Source of the DNA: Tannerellaceae bacterium
GTDB lineage: Bacteria > Bacteroidota > Bacteroidia > Bacteroidales > Tannerellaceae
DNA length: 64,000 nucleotides
Reading direction: 5' to 3'
NCBI GenBank assembly: GCA_031271045.1
Contig: JAISWO010000022.1
Coordinates: forward strand, 1 to 64,000
Below are positions 1-8,014 of the stretch, piece by piece. The position numbers and the translations under genes are program-made. How positions within the stretch are numbered: the first letter of the stretch is position 1; every line of letters starts with the position of its first letter. Below the pieces are notes generated by a model that had not been told where the DNA came from, made no database searches, and saw only the letters and a list, made by a program, of their open reading frames with translations.

Positions 1-2
1 TT

Positions 3-41
3 AAAGAAATCGTTATCGAAATGAAAAAAAGCATTTTGTAA
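3..41 (+). CDS. Possible 3' end of an upstream gene
   Basis: One frame is open from the window edge and ends in TAA, reading KEIVIEMKKSIL. It stops 17 bases before the ATG of the acetyltransferase, which is what a same-strand upstream gene would look like. Twelve codons are too few to name a product or to be sure it is coding. Confidence 0.25.
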   Translation, partial: KEIVIEMKKSIL

Positions 42-58
42 CGTCTGGACTTTAGGAA

Positions 59-493
59 ATGATACGGGAGTTTGAACAAAAGGATAAACCGGATATACAG
101 CGCCTGTTCGCCATCCTGACAGGTACAATGATGTCGGAACCGGACTTGGATAACCGGCTTGATTTTATCGGAAACAGCCCGATAGATTCACTGTACGTCT
201 ATGATTTCAATAACAAAGTGGTCGGTCTGCTTGGATTCAGGATTCGTGAAAACATAGAAGAAAACAGCCGGTATGGGGAAGTTTCGGCAATAGTTGTAGA
301 TCCTGATTACCAAAAACAGGGGATTGGCAAACAGCTAATGGATTTTGCAGAACAATTATCCGAAAGTTTTAATTGCAAAGGGACATGGCTGGTAAGCGGA
401 TTCGGCCGGGAAGAAAATGCCCACCCGTTTTATAAATCCCTCGGTTATATTTCTACCGGTTACAGGTTCGTTTCGCTAAAGTATAAATTATGA
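59..493 (+). CDS. GNAT family N-acetyltransferase
   Basis: A 144-residue protein of the usual size for a single GNAT domain. The acetyl-CoA pyrophosphate-binding motif A is visible as VVDPDYQKQGIGKQLM at about residues 79-94, with the R/QxxGxG/A signature as QKQGIG (85-90), and the C-terminal beta-strand/alpha pattern with ENAHPFYKSLGY follows. Such enzymes move an acetyl group from acetyl-CoA to an amine; the substrate cannot be read from sequence. The ATG is preceded by TAGGAA. It is followed after 114 bases by a membrane protein gene on the same strand. This region is more AT-rich than the core genes to the right and lies next to insertion sequence remnants, so it may be accessory. Confidence 0.85.
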   Translation: MIREFEQKDKPDIQRLFAILTGTMMSEPDLDNRLDFIGNSPIDSLYVYDFNNKVVGLLGFRIRENIEENSRYGEVSAIVVDPDYQKQGIGKQLMDFAEQLSESFNCKGTWLVSGFGREENAHPFYKSLGYISTGYRFVSLKYKL

Positions 494-606
494 CTGAAAT
501 TGAAAATTAACAGCAGGGGACTTGGAAGCCTCAGATAAATCGTGTATTGAAATGAGGAGGAAGAAGAGAAGGAATTAACGCAGTTTTTGAATGTTTTATC
601 CGAATT

Positions 607-1107
607 ATGATCATAAAATGTTTTAAAATTTACAAGGGTTATTTTTGTGGCTTTTGGCTACCGGGAATTTTGTTTTTTCTGATTCAGGAACTGCCTTATG
701 TCGTGATGCCATTTCTTTCTCTGTCGACCAATCCGCTTATGAAAATGAAAACTGCCTTTCCCTTGTTGGAAGTATCTGAAAAATTGTTTGGCGTCCTGAC
801 CATTTTACTTCTTATTCTACCCGTGCATGGTAAAAGCGCCGGTTTAACATCCGAAACTCTACGCTATAAAATATTTTTCTTTCTTGCCTTGTTCTTTCTT
901 GTATTGTATTTTGCCGGCTGGTATTTTTACTTTAGCGGTTATCAGAGTATTAAATTGATGCTAACTTGTCTTGTCGCAATGCCGCCATTGTACTACATGT
1001 CGTTGGGATTGTGGCAGAAAAACCATCTACTCGTCATTAATACGGCGTTTTTTCTTATTTTTCACATAGCCAATGTATGGACAAGTCTTTTACTATTAAA
1101 TTGTTGA
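607..1107 (+). CDS. Small multipass membrane protein, unknown function
   Basis: A 166-residue protein with about five hydrophobic segments, at roughly residues 12-37, 58-75, 87-108, 114-133 and 140-163, separated by short charged loops. I do not recognise a family. There is no signal peptide distinct from the first membrane span and no catalytic motif. The gene follows the acetyltransferase on the same strand, is AT-rich, and is followed by more than 700 bases without a clear gene. It is accepted as coding on length, codon sense and regular membrane topology; a close homologue would be needed to say more. Confidence 0.6.
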   Translation: MIIKCFKIYKGYFCGFWLPGILFFLIQELPYVVMPFLSLSTNPLMKMKTAFPLLEVSEKLFGVLTILLLILPVHGKSAGLTSETLRYKIFFFLALFFLVLYFAGWYFYFSGYQSIKLMLTCLVAMPPLYYMSLGLWQKNHLLVINTAFFLIFHIANVWTSLLLLNC

Positions 1108-1826
1108 CAACTATATTTGTCCTCAAAATAACGTATTCGATTTTTATTTGTACTTTTCCCCTATAAATTTTGCCGGGCATTTTTATTGGTCTGTGTGGAA
1201 TGTCGAAAATTTCATGTATATCTGCATTCGAGTCATTTGAAACAATGGAAAAATGCAGCAAACAAAAGTAGTTCGCTCACTTCTATATCGTTACCCATTG
1301 TTTGTTCTTTTATTGCTATATATCTGTTTTCAAGAAACTTACATTCTGATTTGAATGCGCTTCGCATAACTCAAAAATTTTAATTCGCAAAATTACTTGC
1401 TAAATTTCATTTTGAGCTCTATACAACATGGACAATATCAGACAGTTATTGGATAATTTCGGACAAAGTTGTACCCCATTTGTCTGCATTTTCGAAGGGG
1501 TACGGTTTGGGTTACAAACTCTGTCTTAAAATGACCTTTTTATGTCTTTTCCCATAGTCGAAAACGAAAGAGAAATTCAATTATTATGCTGTTGTTGAGC
1601 GTTTTGTCCCACTTTGTTTGCATAGGCTTTTTGTGGTTACTAATCCTTTGAGGTATAATCGATCGTCTTCATCTGTTTGCAATCAAGTTGTTTTTTTACT
1701 CTATTTTTCAAAACAGCCTGCAAATTCCACAAAACATTCTACGCGTAGGCCCTCTTATAGACAGTTGATTACCACCAAAACAGCAAATCCCAGTTGAATT
1801 CAATCAACCGGGATAAGAAGAGACAG
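1108..1826. other. Intergenic stretch without a supported gene
   Basis: AT-rich, with only short open frames that lack family features. Two imperfect direct copies of a phrase are visible: TTGTACCCCATTTGTCTGCAT near 1470-1492 and TTTGTCCCACTTTGTTTGCAT near 1602-1623. They could be scars of a lost mobile element, but I cannot assign a family. Confidence 0.5.
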
Positions 1827-1897
1827 AGGTTCCTGGCGGATTCGAACCGCCGTCAACGGTTTTGCAGACCGACGCCTAGCCACTCGGCCAAGGAACC
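1827..1897 (-). tRNA. tRNA-Cys (anticodon GCA)
   Basis: The complement strand folds as a cloverleaf. The 7-bp acceptor stem is GGTTCCT paired with AGGAACC. The D arm is GCC...GGC, the anticodon loop CTGCAAA gives GCA (bases 1863-1865 on the + strand), and the T arm GGCGG-TTCGAAT-CCGCC is perfect. The discriminator base is U, as expected for cysteine tRNAs. CCA is not encoded. The gene is about 55 bases from the degraded insertion sequence on its 5' side, so its own promoter region may have been altered; a near -7 motif (TTTACTTTG) lies just upstream. Confidence 0.95.
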
Positions 1898-1949
1898 ATT
1901 GATGTAACTCATTTCTTTATTACAAGCGCAAAGTAAATGAATCTTTTTT

Positions 1950-2580
1950 AATTAGAAGGCTTTTGGGGAAGAAAGTTATACGCAATAAGAGCAGAAATCA
2001 TGTTTGCGATGAAGTTCACGAAGGATCAATGGCGTGTGTGCTCAATTTGACATATGTTTTGAGTTGATCATTAATGGTTTCTATTAAAGCACGTTCGCAT
2101 AGTTATATTCTGTCTTTGGTAAGCATAAACGACTTTTTCATATTTTTTCAGTCTTGTTATCAGATGTATACCGTCCACAAAGAGTTTTTCAAACAGGTTC
2201 TGAGAAATATATCCCCCTGTTTGCGAATATTTTACCTAATAGTTTATCATGAAATCCTTTGTTTTCAACGATTCACGGTCATCTGCGTTCGCTTGGGTAA
2301 TGACAAAATCAATAATTTCTCCCCTGTCATTTATGATTAAATGTAGTTTGAAACCGAATAACCACCCTGTACTGCTTTCCCCCTTAGTCGCTGAACCTTT
2401 GAATGTCTTATGGTTGTATTCCCGCTTCATATGACAGGCGTGAAGAGAGGTGAAATCAATGAAGGATATGCCGGTACACTTATCTAAACAACATAGTTAC
2501 AGGAAAAGCGTCATTTTCACGACTGTTTTCTGTTGTAGTTCCATAAATCGGTTGTAAGTGACCCGTAAAGAAGAGCATAT
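1950..2580 (-). pseudogene. Degraded IS982-like transposase
   Basis: Translating the minus strand in pieces recovers the order of an IS982 family DDE transposase: VTYNRFMELQQK, then CTGISFIDFTSLHACH, FKGSATKGESSTGWLFGF, LHLIINDRGEIIDFVIT and ANADDRESL. A frame change is then needed for LFEKLFVDGIHLITRLKK, and another for IETINDQLKTYVKLSTH and a final FLLLLRITFFPKSL. At least two frameshifts and several stops make it inactive. The longest surviving open piece is 64 residues (2236-2430). The N-terminus is missing and no terminal inverted repeats could be recognised. It ends about 55 bases from tRNA-Cys. Confidence 0.8.
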
Positions 2581-2582
2581 TT

Positions 2583-2880
2583 ATCCTTCGGAGACTGATT
2601 GGGAAGATAAGACTGTTTGGACGGATTGGAACCGGAAGTAACCGAAGTGCTGGAATACGAACCGGGCAAGCGTTATGTTCGCCGGATCATCCGCCACAAG
2701 TATGTTCTGAAAGACAAACAACAGGACGTGGCAAGCCCGGTCGCAACAGCACCACTACCCGCCAGATGGCAACCCCTTTTACGCAGTTATGCCGGTGCTT
2801 CCCTTTTAGCGGAACTTCTGATCGGCAAATATGTCAATCATCTGCCTTTTTATCGCCAGATACAAAGGCCTGGTTTTTAT
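2583..2880 (+). pseudogene. IS66 family transposase fragment
   Basis: The plus strand reads PSETDWEDKTV and then, after a frame change, EPEVTEVLEYEPGKRYVRR followed by HKYVLK, ATAPLPARW, AGASLLAELLIGKYVNHLPF and YRQIQ. This is the segment of IS66 TnpC between the zinc-binding region and the catalytic DDE core. Both ends are missing: similarity stops at about 2880, where the frame runs into unrelated sequence, and the IS66 accessory genes are absent. It starts almost exactly where the IS982-like remnant ends, pointing to one element landing in the other followed by deletion. Confidence 0.8.
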
Positions 2881-2948
2881 TGCGATTTTGCAAATCTTAT
2901 GCGTTTTCGCATTCCTTTCCTTTTGAGTATAATAATAAAAGATATAGT

Positions 2949-3317
2949 TCATTTCACTGTTCTGATTTTCGACATAATTTCTATCAGTTTATATTTAAAA
3001 GCAGAACCGTCAGCAGGAGGATTAACCAAATGTGTCTTTAAGACTCTCAGCCTGTATTCATATCCAACTTCGTAATTAAAGTCCTCAATATCATTCAATG
3101 GAATTTTAATCCAATAACTAATGTTATCCTCTTTAATATGTAAACCATTAGAGGTTGTGCCATTGCCTTCAATTGGGTGGTAGTCTACAAATTCAGAGGC
3201 AACTGTTATTAAAACTTCTTCCGTCCAATCTTTGTTCTCGCTATCTTCACATCCAACCATCATCAAAAGAGTAAAAAAACTAATACTCGCAGTCAATAAA
3301 TTTTTTAATCGTTTCAT
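2949..3317 (-). CDS. DUF4377-like lipoprotein
   Basis: A 122-residue protein from the ATG at 3317. A longer frame starts upstream at 3377, but starting at MKRLKNLL gives a clean lipoprotein signal peptide ending at LLMMVGC (Cys about residue 23), so the shorter start is chosen. The mature part resembles DUF4377, small secreted domains whose C-terminus carries a YEYRLRV...NPPADGS...YKLIEI pattern, here near residues 85-112. It is expected to be anchored in the envelope facing the periplasm or cell surface; the function of the family is not known to me. It sits alone between insertion sequence remnants and the ECF operon. Confidence 0.65.
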   Translation of the reverse strand: MKRLKNLLTASISFFTLLMMVGCEDSENKDWTEEVLITVASEFVDYHPIEGNGTTSNGLHIKEDNISYWIKIPLNDIEDFNYEVGYEYRLRVLKTHLVNPPADGSAFKYKLIEIMSKIRTVK

Positions 3318-3640
3318 AATAAACTTATTATTATATGTTTTCTGAGTTCCTGACAAATCCTTTATGAACTTGTTCATTCATTTTACATCGCAAAAATACG
3401 ACATATATAATATATATATATATAACAAATGCTTTCAGTAGTATGTTATCCAACCCGGACGACAGGGTTTATCTTGCCTGCAATATCTTCCAACCTGAGT
3501 TCGGGATAAGATATTGTAAGAAATTGAAACTGGAAGAACAAAAAGTATATCCCAGCCGATTATCTGCCGGCAGAAAGGTTATGATTCGGTAAAGCCAACA
3601 AGCAGTAAAAGGGTTCCCTGTTCTTGTCTTGAACAAAAGC
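3318..3640. other. Intergenic, AT-rich, no gene seen
   Basis: Holds an alternating AT run at about 3403-3425, just upstream of the DUF4377 lipoprotein start, then about 200 bases with no persuasive open frame. Part of it reads like worn-out coding sequence, but I recognise no family. Confidence 0.5.
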
Positions 3641-3671
3641 GGGACCTTGAATGAGGTTCATTCAAGGTCCC
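3641..3671 (-). terminator. Strong hairpin ending the ECF operon
   Basis: A perfect 14-bp stem, GGGACCTTGAATGA with its complement, closes a 3-base loop. It lies 57 bases past the stop of the secreted DUF4097-like gene. On the minus strand it is followed by GCTTTTG, a short U-rich tail, so it fits an intrinsic terminator for that operon. Confidence 0.7.
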
Positions 3672-3728
3672 GACAAAAAATCCGGGGCAATATCCGGCCT
3701 GTCGCAGGCAGGATGTTGCGGGGGTTAT

Positions 3729-4811
3729 TTATAAAGCATTTATTTTTAGACTGCTGTAATTGTTTCCTTCGAAATGGATGGTCTTATTGCCACCACCATT
3801 TATTTGGTAGTAATAATCGACTTTGTCTTCGACGTCGGAGGATGTTATTCTCAGTCCTTTGATTTCTACGTTCCCATACTTCATTGATTCGGCGTTGATC
3901 CGAAAGGCTGCCTGTGGAGATACGGAGAGTTTGAGCGTGCTGTAACGGGCTTCGGCGTCGATGCTGCCGAAGTTGGCGTCGAGCTCTTTGATGGTCAGGG
4001 AGCTGTAATCGAGTTGCCGCGCAGACAGCCTTTCTTTCAGGACGTCGATATTAGCTGCGCCGTAGCGGATATGGGCGGAGAAGTTGTTTATGGTTTCTGC
4101 CGTTATATTCCCGTAGCTGTTGTCGATGTCGAGTTTGGCGGCGTTGCGGAGTTTGAACTGGGAGTATTGGCCGTCGATGCGGATGTCTGTTCCGGAGCCG
4201 AGGCTGACATTTCCGCAGTATTTGGCTTCCAGATCGAGTCGCGCGACATCTTCGAGTATGACATTGCTGTATCCGGCGTCGATGGCGAGCGGCTGGGTGA
4301 AACTGCCGGCCTTAAGGTTGCCGTATTTCACTTCCAAGGTGTATTTTACTTCGTTGTGTCCGGGCAGGTTGATATTGCCGTATTTTTGCGAGAGCGAGGC
4401 GACGAACTTGCGGGGCATCGAGATATAGTAGTCGATAACCAGCTTGTTGTTATTGCCCCATATGGAATTGTTCCCAATACTTGTTTTGATTGAGGTGGTG
4501 CCATAGACTGTGTTTGCGACTTTCTTGAGTTCGATTTGCACCATGTCCAATCCTTCTTGCGCCCGTCGTTCGTTACTTCCTTTCGATTCGACGACTACAC
4601 GTATGTTCACTTCGTTCTTGTCCCAGTATGTGACGGTGATGCTGCCATAACGGTTATCCACGTTCAGCAGATCGTTTGGTTCGACGTTGAAGGACTGGTT
4701 TATTTCCTTCTTTTTCGAGACATCCATTTCTCCGGCCCATCCTGCCAGATTCGATACAATCAGCAGTAAGGCGATCAGCCGGAGCTGCTTTTTCAGATAC
4801 ATTGTTTTCAT
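3729..4811 (-). CDS. Secreted DUF4097-like beta-repeat protein
   Basis: A 360-residue protein with a signal peptide (about residues 1-26, ending at AGWAG). The rest is a long series of beta-strand repeats with recurring short phrases such as NRYGSITV, QKYGNINL, VKYGNLKAG, GYSNVIL, NSYGNITA and KYGNVEI. This matches the DUF4097/adhesin-like beta-helical family. It is the last gene of a three-gene operon after an ECF sigma factor and its membrane anti-sigma factor, 26 bases after the latter. In Bacteroidota such third genes are often outputs or modulators of the sigma switch; that role is inferred. It should lie in the periplasm or on the outer surface. A strong terminator follows. Confidence 0.7.
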   Translation of the reverse strand: MKTMYLKKQLRLIALLLIVSNLAGWAGEMDVSKKKEINQSFNVEPNDLLNVDNRYGSITVTYWDKNEVNIRVVVESKGSNERRAQEGLDMVQIELKKVANTVYGTTSIKTSIGNNSIWGNNNKLVIDYYISMPRKFVASLSQKYGNINLPGHNEVKYTLEVKYGNLKAGSFTQPLAIDAGYSNVILEDVARLDLEAKYCGNVSLGSGTDIRIDGQYSQFKLRNAAKLDIDNSYGNITAETINNFSAHIRYGAANIDVLKERLSARQLDYSSLTIKELDANFGSIDAEARYSTLKLSVSPQAAFRINAESMKYGNVEIKGLRITSSDVEDKVDYYYQINGGGNKTIHFEGNNYSSLKINAL

Positions 4812-4837
4812 ATTGCTTGATGTTTTAATTTATGATA

Positions 4838-5353
4838 CTATTTACTGGCGATCCTTTTCATTTGATTCAGCATGAGGTTTAAGCTGTTCAAGCTATTGCT
4901 GTAATGCTGGTTGAGGACAAATACTCCTGCTTCGGAGCAGGGCAGCGAGGGGAGTATGTCGGTTTCAAAGTCGCAGGTAGTGCGGATGACCTGTTCGGTT
5001 TCTTTCATCAGTTCGATGCTTCCGGGCATTCCTCCACCGGCATACAGGTCGATGATCTGAGCTTCTACGTCGTAGATCTGCATATTATAATAGAAGCGCA
5101 GTTCTTCTATTTCCTCTTCGGCTTCGCAGGTGAATATCACGTTTCCCGGCAGAGCGTCGCTCCTGTCGCCCCCTATTGGCAGGAAGAAGAGAAGCCCTGC
5201 GGCGGCGGCCACGGCTACGGCGGCGAGGACGAAAGAGCGGAGGCGTCGCCGTCTGAGTTTTTCCTCAAAGCGTTCGAAGTGGCCTTCCGGCAAGGATATG
5301 CCTTCATCAAAGGCCATCCTGTTGTTGCTGATAAAATCTTTTAGTTTGTCCAT
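4838..5353 (-). CDS. Putative membrane anti-sigma factor
   Basis: 171 residues: a basic cytoplasmic N-terminus (about 1-39, with EEKLRRRRLRS just before the membrane), one membrane span (about 40-60) and a periplasmic C-terminal part of about 110 residues. Its ATG lies one base after the TGA of the upstream ECF sigma gene, so the two are translationally coupled. That position, size and topology are those of an anti-sigma factor that holds the sigma factor at the membrane. No zinc-binding anti-sigma motif is visible, so the call rests mainly on context and layout. The following DUF4097-like gene is probably under the same control. Confidence 0.65.
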   Translation of the reverse strand: MDKLKDFISNNRMAFDEGISLPEGHFERFEEKLRRRRLRSFVLAAVAVAAAAGLLFFLPIGGDRSDALPGNVIFTCEAEEEIEELRFYYNMQIYDVEAQIIDLYAGGGMPGSIELMKETEQVIRTTCDFETDILPSLPCSEAGVFVLNQHYSNSLNSLNLMLNQMKRIASK

Positions 5354-5354
5354 A

Positions 5355-5891
5355 TCAATTGACTGCTATGATGTCTAATAATTTACGTTTAGCCCGGAGG
5401 TACTGTGTCCGTACGCTTGAGGGCTGAATGTGGAGGATGGAAGCGATTTCTTCCATGTCGTATCCTTCGAAAAGGTAGAGCGAGAGGACGATCCGGTAGC
5501 CGGCCGGCAGTTTTTGCGTAGCTTCTTTGATGCGGGCGACGGTGTAGTGAATGGCTTCCTCCTGTGCCCGGTCGTCTTCTTCGTCCGGCGCGGCATGATT
5601 GGCTGTGAGTTCTTCCCATTCCAGGCTCCGCCGCCTGACGTGGTCGATAGCCGTATGGACGGCTATGCGATGGATCCATGCTTCGAAGTTCAATTCGTTC
5701 TTGAACTGGCCCAGGCAGGAGAATATCTTCAGGAAAGCGTCCTGCATGGATTCCTCCGCCTCCATCTTGTTTCCCGTAATGCGCAGGCAAGCCAGGTATA
5801 ACTTGCGTGCATATCTTTTATAGATGGTTAGTTGCGCCGTTTTGCTTCCGCGGCTGCAAGCTTCAATCAAGTATGTGACAGATTCTTCCAT
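5355..5891 (-). CDS. ECF-type RNA polymerase sigma factor
   Basis: 178 residues from the ATG at 5891. An open frame extends further upstream but runs into the neighbouring gene's terminator and lacks sigma features, so the start at MEESVTYLIEA is chosen. Region 2 is seen as YKRYARKLYLACLRITGN followed by AEESMQDAFLKIF. Region 4 is seen as LYLFEGYDMEEIASIL followed by SSVRTQYLRAKRKLL, a helix-turn-helix that reads the -35 element. It directs core RNA polymerase to a small regulon, probably including its own operon. It heads the sigma/anti-sigma/DUF4097 operon and is not linked to a SusCD pair here. Confidence 0.9.
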   Translation of the reverse strand: MEESVTYLIEACSRGSKTAQLTIYKRYARKLYLACLRITGNKMEAEESMQDAFLKIFSCLGQFKNELNFEAWIHRIAVHTAIDHVRRRSLEWEELTANHAAPDEEDDRAQEEAIHYTVARIKEATQKLPAGYRIVLSLYLFEGYDMEEIASILHIQPSSVRTQYLRAKRKLLDIIAVN

Positions 5892-5948
5892 GTGCTTATA
5901 TAAACGAAAGAAAACGGCCCGACGTTGCGTCTGTGTGACCAAAAAGCG

Positions 5949-5977
5949 CAAAAAAAGAAAGGCATCGTCGCGACGCC
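5949..5977 (-). terminator. Intrinsic terminator of the nigD-like gene
   Basis: On the minus strand, GGCGTCG and CGATGCC pair around a 3-base loop and are followed by TTTCTTTTTTTG. It is about 50 bases past the stop of the NigD-like gene and just upstream of the ECF sigma start, separating the two units. Confidence 0.7.
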
Positions 5978-6024
5978 CCTCTCTCTGAACTAAATGATAA
6001 AAATAAAAGTTATGTGGGAAGGTG

Positions 6025-6759
6025 TTATTCCATATGCTTAATACTAATATCATTCCAATTTAGTTCCGGCGCTGTTTCCGTATTCCTTCCTGAATTGTAT
6101 TTCTTTTCGATTTCTTTCACACCTTCGAAGGTGTTTACTTTCACGGTCAGCGTCACGTCTTTGCCCTGCGTGTCTATGGGCGACAGGTCGAATGCAACGA
6201 TGCCGTAGCGCAGATAGGAGGAATCATCCCCGAGCGCATTGTGGCGGAACTCCACCCTGTAAGGCGTATCGCTGGCGACTTCGTCGCGGATGAGGTTTAC
6301 GAAGTGCTTCACGTCTCCGCTGAAGTAGGCTTTGAACAGGATGTTCAGGAATCCGTCGCCTACCCATATGCCGGCTATCTCTACCGGGTCTTTACCATAG
6401 ATGGAATCATTCTTGGTTCCCATATTCTCGGCGATGGACTTGGTCAGTATCGTGTCGATACGGTTCAGTTTGATGGCGTGATCGTATCCCTGATAGTTGT
6501 CGCCCAGGATCGTGTAGTTGATCTGTACGCGCTGGGGCCTGTCCGGTTGATAATAGATGTTCAGGGGAGAAGCCGGCCACAGTGTTGTGCTGTCGTCTAA
6601 GGTGAGGTAAAAACTATCGTCGCCCAGCGGTCTTGCCGTAGCAACAGACATCCATATGTCTCCTAACGAATAGCCATTGTCGTCGTTCAGACACGAATTG
6701 AATGCAAGGGTAATTAATGTCAACCCCACAGATGCAAATAAGATTTTCAACGTCTTCAT
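6025..6759 (-). CDS. NigD-like lipoprotein
   Basis: 244 residues from the ATG at 6759 (MKTLKILFA); an in-frame ATG five codons upstream is less likely. The signal peptide ends at LAFNSC, a lipobox with Cys near residue 23, followed by LNDDNGYS. The first half has an OB-like beta pattern (GDIWMSVATARPLGDDSFYL, then QRVQINYTILGD) and the second half is a beta-sandwich, as in NigD-like proteins of Bacteroidales. NigD was named from bacteriocin-linked loci, but most homologues, including this one, lie outside such loci and have no proven function. It stands as a single gene with its own terminator. Confidence 0.8.
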   Translation of the reverse strand: MKTLKILFASVGLTLITLAFNSCLNDDNGYSLGDIWMSVATARPLGDDSFYLTLDDSTTLWPASPLNIYYQPDRPQRVQINYTILGDNYQGYDHAIKLNRIDTILTKSIAENMGTKNDSIYGKDPVEIAGIWVGDGFLNILFKAYFSGDVKHFVNLIRDEVASDTPYRVEFRHNALGDDSSYLRYGIVAFDLSPIDTQGKDVTLTVKVNTFEGVKEIEKKYNSGRNTETAPELNWNDISIKHME

Positions 6760-6862
6760 AGAATTAAATATCATTACATAATAAATTTTTGTTTACACAC
6801 ATACAGATGCAGGACTTCATAAAAATGCTGCAAAGGTTATTCCGCAAAAAAGGTTAATGGAT

Positions 6863-8014
6863 TCAGAGACGGGTTGAAGAGGCGGAGGCTATCCGGGCGA
6901 TGTATTGGGCGGCGCGCCGGGATGCGCCGGGATGACCGGAGGCGCTGATGACTTCGTCGTAGCCGTTCAGGATACGGGAGCGGTAGTCGGGTTGGTGGAG
7001 GAGGCGTTCCAGCTCTGCGTGGATGGCTTGGAAAGAGAAGCGGTCGGCGAACAGTTCCTGTACGACTTCCTTGCCGGCTATCAGATTGACGAGCGAAATA
7101 TAGGGCGTGTGGAAGAAGCGGCGGAAGATGAAGCCGGATAGCTTTGCTGCCGGCGTGTAATAACATACTGTCTGGGGGACACGTAGCAGGGCGGCTTCCA
7201 GCGTAGCCGTACCCGAAGTAACCAGTGCCGCCTGGCTGTGGTGCAGCAGGGAGTAGGTCTGTCCGAATACGATTTTGACGGGATAGCCTTGCGTAAACAG
7301 GTCGTAATAGGCCTTGTCTATCCCCGGCGCGCCGGCAATGACGGGCTGGTAAGCGGGATAGGAGGCGGCTACCTTCAGCATGGTGGGGAGGTTGTCTTTT
7401 ATTTCCTGACGGCGGCTGCCGGCCAGCAGGGCGATCAGGGGGATGTCCGGTGCAAGCCCTGCGTCGTGGCGGAAGGTGTCGGGCTGGAGGGAGGACTGTT
7501 CGCGGTATTGGGCAACGGAGTCGACGGTGGGGTTCCCGACGTAGTTGACCGGATAATGCAGCTTCCGGTAGAAGGCTTCTTCAAAGGGAAGGATGCAGAG
7601 CATGTGGTCTACGTAGCGGCGGAAGTCCTTGATACGGTATTGCTTCCAGGCCCATATTTTGGGCGAGATGTAGTAGCAGACGGGGATCTTCAGGGTGGTC
7701 TTTACGTACCGGGCGACGCGGAGGTTGAAGCCGGGGTAGTCGATCAGGATGACGACGTCGGGGCGATAACGGCGGATGTCGTCGCGGCAGGTCTGCATAT
7801 TGCGGAGGATGGCCGGCAGGTGGCGCAATACCGGGCCGAGGCCCATAAAGGCCATTTGGCGGTAATGCTTCACTAAGTGTCCGCCGGCGGCCTGCATCAG
7901 GTCGCCTCCCAGGCAACGGAAGTCGGCGGCAGGGTCTTCGCGGCGGAGTTCCGTCATCAGGTTCGAGGCATGCAGGTCGCCGGAGGCTTCACCGGCAATG
8001 AGGTAGTATTTCAT
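6863..8014 (-). CDS. lpxB: Lipid-A-disaccharide synthase
   Basis: 383 residues, the normal length. It joins UDP-2,3-diacylglucosamine and lipid X (2,3-diacylglucosamine 1-phosphate) to give the lipid A disaccharide at the inner face of the inner membrane (GT19). The family N-terminus YLIAGEASGDLHASNL is clear, followed by GGDLMQAAGG and FMGLGPVLRHLP. The C-terminal nucleotide-sugar domain shows VTSGTATLEAALLRVPQ and the Y..S.VNLIAG region. The start codon overlaps the TGA of the GH125 gene by one base (TGATG), so the two are coupled in one transcript. Pairing lipid A synthesis with an exported mannosidase is unexpected as a pathway and may simply be operon convenience. Confidence 0.95.
   Translation of the reverse strand: MKYYLIAGEASGDLHASNLMTELRREDPAADFRCLGGDLMQAAGGHLVKHYRQMAFMGLGPVLRHLPAILRNMQTCRDDIRRYRPDVVILIDYPGFNLRVARYVKTTLKIPVCYYISPKIWAWKQYRIKDFRRYVDHMLCILPFEEAFYRKLHYPVNYVGNPTVDSVAQYREQSSLQPDTFRHDAGLAPDIPLIALLAGSRRQEIKDNLPTMLKVAASYPAYQPVIAGAPGIDKAYYDLFTQGYPVKIVFGQTYSLLHHSQAALVTSGTATLEAALLRVPQTVCYYTPAAKLSGFIFRRFFHTPYISLVNLIAGKEVVQELFADRFSFQAIHAELERLLHQPDYRSRILNGYDEVISASGHPGASRRAAQYIARIASASSTRL

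Noticed and set aside
5375..6053. Longer upstream start of the ECF sigma gene at 6053
   Set aside because: It would run through the neighbour's terminator and overlap the NigD-like gene; residues before 5891 lack sigma features.
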